Below are positions 21,846 through 29,589 of a DNA stretch of 35,396 nt, one piece after another. This DNA is from Oscillospiraceae bacterium (GTDB lineage Bacteria > Bacillota > Clostridia > Oscillospirales > Ruminococcaceae): assembly GCA_029007315.1 (NCBI GenBank), contig JAQXHO010000150.1, positions 1 to 35,396 of the forward strand, written 5' to 3'. Below the pieces are notes generated by a model. The model did not search any database. It worked only from the letters and a program-made list of their open reading frames with translations, and had not been told where the DNA came from. Position numbers and translations under genes: made by a program. Numbering within the stretch: position 1 is the first letter of the stretch; each line of letters starts with the position of its first letter.

Positions 21846-23057
21846 ATGAAGTATTCAAGAGAAGAGGTCAGACAGTTTATCATGGAGGAAGACGTAAAAT
21901 TTATACGTCTTGCCTTCTGTGATGTGTTCGGCAGACAGAAGAATATTTCTATTATGCCGGATGAACTTTCACGTGCGTTTGAACAGGGAATTGCATTTGA
22001 CGCCTCAGCAATTGAAGGCTTTGGTGACGAAAACCATTCAGATCTTTTACTTTTCCCTGACGCTGATACACTCATGGTATTGCCTTGGCGGCCTGAACAT
22101 GGCAAGGTAGTCCGTATGTTCTGCTCTATCACCTACCCCGACGGAAGAATATTTGAAGGAGATACAAGAAGCATTCTCCGGAAAGCTGTAAAAGACGCTG
22201 AAGAAGCAGGACTGCATTTTTCCTTTGGATCTGAACAGGAATTCTACCTTTTCAAGCTTGACGACAACGGTGAACGCACTAATATCCCTTACGATAAGGC
22301 TGGATATATGGATATTGCTCCTGAGGATAAAGGTGAAAACATACGCCGTGAAATATGTCTTACCCTTGAACAGATGGGCATTCGACCTGAAAGCTCCCAT
22401 CATGAAGAAGGTCCCGGTCAGAATGAGATAGACTTTCGTTACTCAAGTCCAGTCACTGCCGCTGATAACGCAATGACATTTCAGACTACAGTCAAAACAG
22501 TAGCAGGAAGAAACGGACTCTTTGCAGATTTCAGTCCTAAGCCTATAAAGGATAAGCCTGGAAACGGTTTTCACATAAATATGTCGGTTACTTCTTCTGA
22601 CGGAAGCGATAATCTGCATTATATGATTGCCGGAGTCCTTGATAAAATCTCTGCAATGACGGCATTTCTCAATCCTTCAGAAAGTTCTTATGAACGTTTC
22701 GGAAAAAACAAGGCTCCCGGTTATATTTCATGGTCAACTGAGAACAGATCTCAGCTTATTCGTGTACCGGCAGCAGTAGGCAAATACCGCCGTGCTGAAC
22801 TGCGTTCTCCTGACCCTACTGCAAATCCTTACCTTGCCTTTGCTCTGATAATCTATGCCAGCCTTTACGGAATAAAAAATAAAATCGATTTGCCTCCTGC
22901 AGCGGATATCAATCTGTATACAGCAGACAAAAAAACTCTTTCGAAATTCAAAAGACTGCCGGAATCTTTGGAATCAGCCTGCAATATTGCAGCTGTAAGT
23001 GATTTTATAAAAGAATACATTCCGGCTTCTGTTCTTAACATCTACAGTCACAGATAA
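21846..23057 (+). CDS. glnA: Glutamine synthetase type I (short form)
   Basis: A second, unrelated-type glutamine synthetase of 403 residues, shorter than the usual 440-470 of GSI. The active-site blocks are intact: GSEQEFYLF, HHEEGPGQNEIDFRY, GNGFHINMS, ENRSQLIRVPA and RRAELRSPDPTANPYLAF. The adenylylation tyrosine motif of the GSI-beta group is absent, so covalent control is unlikely. It sits 13 bases after the GXGXG subunit, completing a GS-GOGAT operon. Divergence from the GSIII gene means this locus encodes two glutamine synthetases on opposite strands. A role in related gamma-glutamyl ligation cannot be fully excluded, since short GSI homologues sometimes act on amines. Confidence 0.88.
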   Translation: MKYSREEVRQFIMEEDVKFIRLAFCDVFGRQKNISIMPDELSRAFEQGIAFDASAIEGFGDENHSDLLLFPDADTLMVLPWRPEHGKVVRMFCSITYPDGRIFEGDTRSILRKAVKDAEEAGLHFSFGSEQEFYLFKLDDNGERTNIPYDKAGYMDIAPEDKGENIRREICLTLEQMGIRPESSHHEEGPGQNEIDFRYSSPVTAADNAMTFQTTVKTVAGRNGLFADFSPKPIKDKPGNGFHINMSVTSSDGSDNLHYMIAGVLDKISAMTAFLNPSESSYERFGKNKAPGYISWSTENRSQLIRVPAAVGKYRRAELRSPDPTANPYLAFALIIYASLYGIKNKIDLPPAADINLYTADKKTLSKFKRLPESLESACNIAAVSDFIKEYIPASVLNIYSHR

Positions 23058-23087
23058 TTTTTAACCGTAAAAAGGGGTGTACATTTA

Positions 23088-23672
23088 ATGAGCTTAAAAG
23101 AACGAATTTACAGCGTTCTTGTTGTATCTGCCTCAAAAAGCTTTAATACCTCTCTCGCAGATATGCTCCCCGAATCCAGGTATTATCCTGTCATTACAGT
23201 TTCAAGCGTCAGCTCAGCAAAAAGATGTGCAGTTGAAAGAGTTTTCGATTTTATTATGATTAATTCCCCGCTGCCTGATGATTCCGGTATTAATTTTGCC
23301 ATTGATACCTCTCTGAAATCTGGTACTGCCGTACTTCTTCTTGTAAGAAGCGACATTCATGACGAGATTTTTGATAAAGTGGCTGAGCATGGCGTTTTTA
23401 CAATGCCAAAACCAACTTCAAAGCCCTCAATGATACAGGCACTGAGATGGCTTGCCAGCGCAAGAGAACGCCTTCGGAAATCTGAAAAACGTACTCTTTC
23501 ATTTGAAGAAAAAATGGAAGAAATACGTATTGTCAACCGTGCAAAATGTCTGCTTATAAGCGAACTTAAAATGAGTGAACCAAATGCTCATCATTATATT
23601 CAGAAGCAGGCAATGGACAGATGTATTTCATGCAAAGAAGTGGCAGAAAATATTATTCTTACATATTCGTGA
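23088..23672 (+). CDS. ANTAR-domain antiterminator with degenerate receiver
   Basis: A 194-residue two-domain regulator. Residues about 8-120 have the fold pattern of a response-regulator receiver, but the usual phospho-acceptor position is Asn59 (FIMINSPLPDDSG) and the acidic pair near the N-terminus is replaced by VVSASKSF, so it is probably not phosphorylated. A helical linker leads to an ANTAR domain at about 137-190, with IVNRAKCLLISEL and the conserved IQKQAMDRCISCKEVAENII. ANTAR proteins bind RNA hairpins with six-base loops and block terminators. It is last in the glutamate synthase operon, 30 bases after glnA, and matching RNA hairpins occur in both leaders at 16448-16733. The signal it senses is unknown. 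Confidence 0.92.
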   Translation: MSLKERIYSVLVVSASKSFNTSLADMLPESRYYPVITVSSVSSAKRCAVERVFDFIMINSPLPDDSGINFAIDTSLKSGTAVLLLVRSDIHDEIFDKVAEHGVFTMPKPTSKPSMIQALRWLASARERLRKSEKRTLSFEEKMEEIRIVNRAKCLLISELKMSEPNAHHYIQKQAMDRCISCKEVAENIILTYS

Positions 23673-23684
23673 TTATACCTTATA

Positions 23685-23721
23685 AAAACGCACCGAAAGA
23701 AGAAATTCTCCGGTGCGTTTT
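23685..23721. terminator. Bidirectional terminator after the ANTAR gene
   Basis: AAAACGCACCG pairs with CGGTGCGTTTT, with T-rich sequence beyond the 3' arm on both strands. It ends the glutamate synthase operon on the plus strand and the ABC-2 transporter operon on the minus strand. Confidence 0.9.
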
Positions 23722-23729
23722 GCATTTAC

Positions 23730-24635
23730 TTATTTTTTCGCCTTTTTTCCGAGCATAAATCCCAGAGGAATATATACCGCAAGAAGTATGGCAACCGATA
23801 CACCAAGTATTATATACATTGAGGGAATGGAAACCTTATCATCGAAGAAGTATACATTGCAGTCAATAGAATCCATTATGCCCTCTACAACATCATCTGG
23901 AAATCCTGAATCTTTCATTTCATCGAACACTCCACGAAGTGTATGATTCCTGAGAAGAGAAGTGCCATATGTACCTGGCAGGAATGAGAGAGTCTTCTGT
24001 AGTCCTTCGGAAAATTGGGATATAGGCATATATGCACCGCAGATAAATCCATATCCTGCACTTATAATAGTTCCTACTGCTGTCATCTGACCATTGCTGG
24101 AGATAAAGCAGTTGATTATACTTGACAGGAGTGAACCAAAAAGTGAAAGAAGAAAGACATCAAGCAGCAGTAACATAATATCAGCACAACTCATAAACCA
24201 GCCTGTAAAGTACATATATACAAGACCTGCTGCAGCTGCTAAACCGCAGACCATAAGTGTGGATATCATATTTGCAATGAAATAGCCCATTGCCAGTGTT
24301 CTGTTTTTCACAGCAGACATTACAAGGTCACGTCTTACACCGGTTATCTTATCCTGCACCATGAGCATATTGGAATTGAATGCCACCGTTACACAGCATA
24401 CTGCTAAAAGTGAGGAAACAAGCTGTCCTGCAACGGTACCGTTTATGAGCTTATCGGATACTGATGCCCCTGCAGCTTCAATTGCTCCTCTGAAACTGCT
24501 TTCATAAACATTGCTGAGAAACGTACTGTAAAGCACCAGAAGTATGATTGGCGTGATCAGAGATGTAAAAAATAATCCCTTGTCTTTGAAATAAAGTTTA
24601 ATGTTTCGTTTGATAAGTGCAGTAAGCTGCGTCAT
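23730..24635 (-). CDS. ABC-2 type transporter permease
   Basis: A 301-residue integral membrane protein with about six hydrophobic segments. The first follows the cytoplasmic start TQLTALIKRNIKLYFKDKGLFF, and the last precedes the basic C-terminus MLGKKAKK. A large extracytoplasmic loop after the first segment and the overall layout match the ABC-2 family that exports drugs, lipids or polysaccharide precursors. GGAGGT lies eight bases before the ATG, inside the ATPase gene, and the two genes overlap by four bases, so they form one exporter. The substrate is not evident. Confidence 0.85.
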   Translation of the reverse strand: MTQLTALIKRNIKLYFKDKGLFFTSLITPIILLVLYSTFLSNVYESSFRGAIEAAGASVSDKLINGTVAGQLVSSLLAVCCVTVAFNSNMLMVQDKITGVRRDLVMSAVKNRTLAMGYFIANMISTLMVCGLAAAAGLVYMYFTGWFMSCADIMLLLLDVFLLSLFGSLLSSIINCFISSNGQMTAVGTIISAGYGFICGAYMPISQFSEGLQKTLSFLPGTYGTSLLRNHTLRGVFDEMKDSGFPDDVVEGIMDSIDCNVYFFDDKVSIPSMYIILGVSVAILLAVYIPLGFMLGKKAKK

Positions 24636-25546
24636 TTTTCAGCACCTCCAGTCAGTTTCTTTCCGGTTACAGCCAGGAATACATCATCCATTTTACCTTT
24701 TGTTATCTCATAATCTCTGAACAGCTGAGGATTATTTATGATCATATCCGTAGCAGCAGCAGTATTCGGAACAGCCAGTCTGAATGCGTTTTTCAGCTTC
24801 TCATAGGGGTTTCCAAGAACCTTGATTTCATTTTCATCTATACCGTACAGGGTTATAAAATCTCCCGTATATGTATTTTTCAGTTCCAGCGGTGTGCCCT
24901 TTGCTGCAATTTTTCCGCTGTCCAGTATTATTACATAATCAGCGTCTGCCGCCTCTTCCATATAGTGTGTTGTGAGAAATACCGTCATATTGCGTTCACT
25001 GCGCATTTTCGTTACAGCTTCCCATAAAAGCTTTCTTGTCTGAGGGTCAAGTCCTGTTGTAGGTTCGTCCAGTATCAATATTTTCGGCTCATGCAAAAGC
25101 GCTCTTGCTATATCAATACGTCTGCGCTGACCACCGGAAAGCTTTCCCACTGTACGTTTCAGAAGGTCTTTGAAATCCAGAAGCTCTGACAGTTCCTCCA
25201 GACGTTCATCAAAATCATCTCCTGTAATGTTATACAGCGCAGCACGATTTTTCAGATTATCAATTACAGACAATTTTTTATCAAGAACAGAATTCTGAAA
25301 AACAACTCCAAGACTCTTTCTGACTTTATCCAGATTTTTGTCGATATCAGTTCCGCCAATATGTACTTTTCCGGAGTCCTTGGACAAATGTCCGCACATG
25401 ATACTGATAGTGGTAGATTTTCCCGCACCGTTTACGCCAAGGAACGCAAAGAGTTCACCTTCTTTAACATTAAAGCTCAGATCGTCTACTGCCCTCACAT
25501 TACCAAAGCTTTTACTGAGATTTTCAATTTCAATAATATTCTTCAT
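24632..25546 (-). CDS. ABC transporter ATP-binding protein (DrrA/CcmA-like)
   Basis: This 304-residue ATPase has Walker A GVNGAGKST, signature LSGGQRRRIDIARAL, Walker B ILILDEPTTGLD and the switch histidine in FLTTHYMEE. A C-terminal extension of about 80 residues is typical of the ABC-2 drug-export group. GGAGG touches the first ATG at 25552 but is six bases before the second at 25546, so the second is chosen. The 100 bases upstream hold a possible -10 box (TATAAT on the minus strand at 25584-25589) without a matching -35. Confidence 0.9.
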   Translation of the reverse strand: MKNIIEIENLSKSFGNVRAVDDLSFNVKEGELFAFLGVNGAGKSTTISIMCGHLSKDSGKVHIGGTDIDKNLDKVRKSLGVVFQNSVLDKKLSVIDNLKNRAALYNITGDDFDERLEELSELLDFKDLLKRTVGKLSGGQRRRIDIARALLHEPKILILDEPTTGLDPQTRKLLWEAVTKMRSERNMTVFLTTHYMEEAADADYVIILDSGKIAAKGTPLELKNTYTGDFITLYGIDENEIKVLGNPYEKLKNAFRLAVPNTAAATDMIINNPQLFRDYEITKGKMDDVFLAVTGKKLTGGAEK

Positions 25547-25645
25547 TTTCATCCTCCAATAGCTCTGCTTTATTTACAACATTATTATATCTGTTCTTCT
25601 CCTTATCATATAGTTTTTTTCTCTATAACAGTGTGTCAATTTATT

Positions 25646-25678
25646 AGAAAAAGCAGAGTCATAATAAAATGACTCTGC
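25646..25678 (-). terminator. Terminator of the beta-glucosidase operon
   Basis: GCAGAGTCA and TGACTCTGC form a nine-pair stem with an eight-base loop; on the minus strand it is followed by a run of T. It lies 13 bases after the beta-glucosidase stop and separates that operon from the ABC-2 transporter genes. Confidence 0.88.
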
Positions 25679-25690
25679 CTCTTCATACGA

Positions 25691-27046
25691 TTATAGATTT
25701 TCTCCGTTCGTTTTAATGATTTCACTGTAAAAATCAGCTGAATCCTTCAGAATACGCTTCTGGGTTTTATAATCCACATAAATAAGTCCGAATCTTTCAC
25801 TGTATCCGTATGCCCACTCAAAATTATCCATAAGCGACCACTGAAAATATCCACGCAGATCAATGCCTTCCTCTGCAGCTCTCTTCATTCCGCTGAGATA
25901 TCCTCTCAGATAGCTTATTCTCTCTTCATCATGAACGCAGCCGTCCGGTGAAACAGTGTCAAGGCATGATTTTCCATTTTCACTTATTATAATGGGCGTA
26001 TGGTATCTTTCCCAGAGAAATTTACTGCCCCAGTAAATGCAGTCATGCGTTACAGGCCATTTATGCGGTGCATTATTAAAGCCACCGGGATTTTTTACAA
26101 GCTCCACTTTGCCCGATTTACCGGACACAGTCATGCCCCAGTAAACGTTATGACCAATGAAATCAATAGGCTGACTGATAAGCTTCATATCATCTTCTGT
26201 GATTCTGGGCATAAGCGGTTCACAGAACTCCATTTCCCTTTCCGGATAACGTCCTGTCAGTATCGGATCACTGTACCATACAATGCTTGAAGGTGCAAGA
26301 TCCGGTTTATCAAATTCAAACATTGAACGCCGTGCAGCTTCTATATCATCAGAAGCCTCTGTTTCAGGCATATTCATGCAGCCGCACTGTGCATATCCGA
26401 TGTTAAGCTTTTGTTTTCCGTAGATTCTGAGTGCTGCAACTCCTGCGCCATGTGCCTTCAGAAGATTGTGCATTACCTCAAACAGTTCAGGCTCAGTAAG
26501 CTTCATTCCCGGTGCAAGTCCTCCGGACTGATATCCAAGACCAACTATAACACCCATTTCATTTATGGTGAAGAAATTTTTTACCCTGTCAGAAAAATGT
26601 ATTGCAGCAATTTTTGCATATTCTGCAAACCACTTAACAACCTCAGGATTTCTCCATCCGCCCTTCTTATCAAGTGCCAGCGGCATATCCCAGTGGTAAA
26701 GGGTTACATATGGTTCAATACCATTTTTAAGAAGTTCATCAATCAGTTCATTATAAAACCTGATGCCTTCCGGATTGATTCTGCCTGTACCCTCCGGCAA
26801 TATTCTTGACCAGCTGACAGAAAAACGATAAGCCTTTATACCGATTTTTTTCATCAAGGAAACGTCTTCCTTCATACGGTGATAATGATCACAGGCAATT
26901 TCACCGTTGTCATTATTCAGAATCCTTCCGGGAATTTTGCAGAACGTATCAAAAATATTAAGTCCCTTACCGTCTTCGTTATACGCACCCTCGATCTGAT
27001 ATGCGGCAGTAGCTGCACCCCAGATAAAATCTTTCTTAAAGCTCAT
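25691..27046 (-). CDS. GH1 beta-glucosidase (intracellular)
   Basis: A complete GH1 barrel of 451 residues starting FIWGAATAAYQIEGA. The acid/base glutamate is Glu163 in FFTINEMGV; the usual proline after NE is Met here. The nucleophile is Glu356 in IIISENGKS. ETLYHWD-like (TLYHWDMPLAL) and the C-terminal GYFQWSLMDNFEWAYGYSERFGL complete the family pattern. There is no signal peptide, so it acts on imported cellobiose or other beta-glucosides in the cytoplasm. It follows the secreted GH5 cellulase by 30 bases, an arrangement that pairs polymer cutting outside with disaccharide cleavage inside. A 6-phospho-beta-glucosidase is possible, but no PTS genes are nearby. Confidence 0.92.
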   Translation of the reverse strand: MSFKKDFIWGAATAAYQIEGAYNEDGKGLNIFDTFCKIPGRILNNDNGEIACDHYHRMKEDVSLMKKIGIKAYRFSVSWSRILPEGTGRINPEGIRFYNELIDELLKNGIEPYVTLYHWDMPLALDKKGGWRNPEVVKWFAEYAKIAAIHFSDRVKNFFTINEMGVIVGLGYQSGGLAPGMKLTEPELFEVMHNLLKAHGAGVAALRIYGKQKLNIGYAQCGCMNMPETEASDDIEAARRSMFEFDKPDLAPSSIVWYSDPILTGRYPEREMEFCEPLMPRITEDDMKLISQPIDFIGHNVYWGMTVSGKSGKVELVKNPGGFNNAPHKWPVTHDCIYWGSKFLWERYHTPIIISENGKSCLDTVSPDGCVHDEERISYLRGYLSGMKRAAEEGIDLRGYFQWSLMDNFEWAYGYSERFGLIYVDYKTQKRILKDSADFYSEIIKTNGENL

Positions 27047-27076
27047 TGGTAAAAGCTCCTTTCAAATATTTACACA

Positions 27077-28522
27077 TTAAGATCTGATATTAAAATAGAT
27101 ATTCTTTAAAAGCGCAAGGTCAAATACGTTTATTCTTCCGTTACCGTCCAAATCTGCAGCAGCTTTATTTGAAATGGTATCGGCATTTACAAGCCATTTC
27201 TGAAGACATACAATATCAGCCAGACTGAATGTGCCGTCTGCATTTATGTCATATTTAAGCTGTACAGGGTCTTCAGTTGTCGACGTTGTTATTTCTGTTG
27301 TTGTGGTGGTAATAGTAGTAGTGGTTGTTGTTGTGGTTGTAGGCTCTGTGGTGACAGGCTGCTTCTTTTCCGGTATGCTCATAAGAAGCTCTTTGACCTG
27401 CGGGTCAATTATTTTACAGGTATCACGGTCATAATGTTCACCCGGTGTTGACCAAAGAACCGGACACATATGTCTGTCATATGCAGCCTTGCAAACCGAA
27501 CTGAGAAATCTTCTTACAGAGTCCACTTCCTTATTTTTAGTAGGACAGCCGTATTCACCTATAATAACAGGAACACCCTTGTCAATATATGTTGTTTTCA
27601 TAAGATCCATCTGCTGATTAAGCTCTGCAAAATCTGCGTCTGTACCCCATGTGGAACGCATCTTACCCCAATCAGCGTCTTCTTCAAGAATAGCAAAGGT
27701 TGAAGGTGTATAATAGTGTACTGAAACTGCACAGCGGTTTTCCGGATCATTGGGCATTTTGAAAAGCGGATCACAGGTAAGATCAATGGACGTGCCATAT
27801 CCGGAAATAAGCAGATGACGCTTGCCGTTGTTTCCGCCTGAGTTTCTGACAACATCAACAAACTTCTGGTTGATTTCATTGACAAGTGAATAAGATTCTG
27901 CTTTTCCTTCATCTGTACCGCCCCACTGATTCCAGAGGCTGTTCCAGCCAAGTTCCTCATTCTGAGATTCGAACATCAGATAGTCACCGTAATCTTTAAA
28001 GCCTTCACATATCTGCTCCCACATTCTGACATAACGGCGCATACTCTCGTCCTTATTCTCCGGAAAATTATTGACCCAGCCGTTGTCATAATGGATATTG
28101 ATAATGGCATACATATCAGCGTCAATAGTCCAGTCAACTATTTCCTTAACACGCTGCATATAGTCGCTGCTTATTGTGTAATTATCGCCCATAAGATTTG
28201 ACCAGGCAACAGGAATTCTTAGAACGCCGAAGCCTTCATCTGAATAGCCGTCTATCATTGCTTTCGTGATAACAGGACTGCCCCAGGCTGTTTCATATGA
28301 TTTTACTGAGCCATCGCCCCATTGAGCGATCCAGTCACCGCAGGATTCCATTGTATTGCCAAGATTGATGCCTATGCCCATATCCCTGACAAGTTCCATT
28401 GTAGTGATATTCCTCATATCAGTATGACTTCCTTCCGCTTCTGAAGAAACTGACAACCCCGTAACAGATGTAACTCCGGCTACCACTGAAATGATTACTG
28501 TTTTAATTCTTTTCCCTATCAT
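27077..28522 (-). CDS. Secreted GH5 endoglucanase with C-terminal dockerin
   Basis: The order in 481 residues is: signal peptide (about 1-28, KRIKT then a hydrophobic core), GH5 catalytic domain, Thr-rich linker (391-416) and dockerin (about 424-478). The catalytic domain opens GINLGNTMESCGDW, with acid/base Glu189 in FESQNEELGW, HYYTPSTF, and nucleophile Glu323 in VIIGEYGCP. The dockerin has two calcium-binding repeats, DINADGTFSLADIVCLQKWL and DLDGNGRINVFDLALLKNIY, that would anchor the enzyme to a cohesin scaffold. Subfamily and exact substrate (cellulose, xyloglucan, mannan) cannot be fixed by eye. AAGGAG precedes the ATG. It lies 18 bases after the amidase gene. Confidence 0.93.
   Translation of the reverse strand: MIGKRIKTVIISVVAGVTSVTGLSVSSEAEGSHTDMRNITTMELVRDMGIGINLGNTMESCGDWIAQWGDGSVKSYETAWGSPVITKAMIDGYSDEGFGVLRIPVAWSNLMGDNYTISSDYMQRVKEIVDWTIDADMYAIINIHYDNGWVNNFPENKDESMRRYVRMWEQICEGFKDYGDYLMFESQNEELGWNSLWNQWGGTDEGKAESYSLVNEINQKFVDVVRNSGGNNGKRHLLISGYGTSIDLTCDPLFKMPNDPENRCAVSVHYYTPSTFAILEEDADWGKMRSTWGTDADFAELNQQMDLMKTTYIDKGVPVIIGEYGCPTKNKEVDSVRRFLSSVCKAAYDRHMCPVLWSTPGEHYDRDTCKIIDPQVKELLMSIPEKKQPVTTEPTTTTTTTTTITTTTTEITTSTTEDPVQLKYDINADGTFSLADIVCLQKWLVNADTISNKAAADLDGNGRINVFDLALLKNIYFNIRS
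27275..27352 (-). repeat. Poly-threonine linker-coding repeat
   Basis: Twenty-six codons, mostly ACA/ACC/ACT threonine, link the GH5 domain to the dockerin. At DNA level it is a low-complexity trinucleotide tract, prone to length change and a likely O-glycosylated flexible linker at protein level. Confidence 0.85.
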
Positions 28523-28540
28523 AATCTTTCTCCTTTTTTG

Positions 28541-29527
28541 TCACTGCTGAGAAGAATTCTGAAGTTTGATCTGTTCATCAAACACAGGCGAATAACAGAT
28601 AAGTTCTGAGCTATCTAAATTTTCAAGCTTCATATCAACCGCCGTTATCTGATGATTGTTATAAGTTGTGTAGTAATATATACCCTTGTCTGCATTGCAG
28701 CATGATGTGTATATAGTTATCTCATACTCGCCGTCCTTTACCTCGCAGCAGCCTCTCTGCTGATCAACTGAACCAAGAATATGAAAAAACTGGCTTACAC
28801 TTTCATTTTCAGAATCATCTGATACTGAATTCATTTTTACAAAAGCAACCCTTACAAATCGTGACTGGGAAGACAAATCTCCGGGAAGTCCCAGCGCACC
28901 CATACCTCTGCTATAGGCACGGAGCATTAGTTTATCAGAAAAATGATTTTCAGGTGCCTTTGAAGACAGATTCATGTAATTATTAAGATTCATCATCTGC
29001 TCCGGAAAAGGCGGATTATTAGTAAGCACTCCCCCAGGATTGTCATAGATTTTTATGCCTTCTCTGACAGACTCCACTGTTATAGCTTCATTTCTGTCGG
29101 CAATTATCCAGTGAAGCTGTGCGGCAGGAAGATTTTCATTGAACTGAGTATTGACAAGAACCATTTTCCCGATAAGATTTTTTGCTTCTGCCACAGTCTG
29201 ACACTGACAAAGGATCCAAGTAATAAACTCGAACTGAGCAATATTCTCCTTGTCCGGAACAACATCACTGTACCAGGCATTTCCAACGAAATTGAGTCCT
29301 GCCATGGCAAGTCCCTTTTCGTTTACTGCATCATAATACAAAGGATAATTATCAGCAATATGCGCCATGCCTATCATTGCATAGTGACTTTCAATATTTC
29401 CCATATGCCGGAAATTCAGCTTGAAATTCCGTGGAGTCACAGTGATTTTCTCGCCGTATGAAAACTCATAATCAAGAGTTCGTCCGAAATAAAAATCTTT
29501 GGTTTTATATGTTGCTGCTGTACACAT
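28541..29527 (-). CDS. Bile-salt-hydrolase-type amidase (choloylglycine hydrolase family)
   Basis: An Ntn-hydrolase of 328 residues. The nucleophile is Cys2, which fixes the start at ATG 29527 (MCTAATYKTKDFYFGRTLDY) with AAGGAG upstream, not the open-frame start 15 codons earlier. The bile salt hydrolase active-site set is present: Cys2, Arg16, Asp19, Asn79 (GLNFVGN), Asn170 (GVLTNNPPF) and Arg223 in LGLPGDLSSQSRFVRVAF. The C-terminal TSCCNADKGIYYYTTYNNHQI also follows the clostridial bile salt hydrolase pattern. It would cleave glycine or taurine from conjugated bile acids in the cytoplasm. Penicillin V or acyl-homoserine-lactone acylase activity is the alternative in this family. It lies between a flavodiiron gene and a cellulase gene, with 62 bases to the former. 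Confidence 0.9.
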   Translation of the reverse strand: MCTAATYKTKDFYFGRTLDYEFSYGEKITVTPRNFKLNFRHMGNIESHYAMIGMAHIADNYPLYYDAVNEKGLAMAGLNFVGNAWYSDVVPDKENIAQFEFITWILCQCQTVAEAKNLIGKMVLVNTQFNENLPAAQLHWIIADRNEAITVESVREGIKIYDNPGGVLTNNPPFPEQMMNLNNYMNLSSKAPENHFSDKLMLRAYSRGMGALGLPGDLSSQSRFVRVAFVKMNSVSDDSENESVSQFFHILGSVDQQRGCCEVKDGEYEITIYTSCCNADKGIYYYTTYNNHQITAVDMKLENLDSSELICYSPVFDEQIKLQNSSQQ

Positions 29528-29589
29528 ACTGCTGCTCCTTTTTATAAAATCATAACTTCCTCTTCCAGTCACAAAGATAATTTACAAAA

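Noticed and set aside
25584-25639. A promoter for the ABC-2 transporter operon using TTGACA at 25634-25639 and TATAAT at 25584-25589 (minus strand).
   Set aside because: The two boxes are 44 bases apart and neither has a partner at the right distance.
27231-27434. A plus-strand open frame rich in valine opposite the cellulase.
   Set aside because: It is the antisense shadow of the poly-threonine linker; no ribosome site or family pattern.
29528-29589. A promoter between the flavodiiron and amidase genes (TTGTGA with downstream T/A-rich sequence).
   Set aside because: Spacing is 19-20 bases and the -10 candidates are poor; co-transcription is simpler, although not proven.
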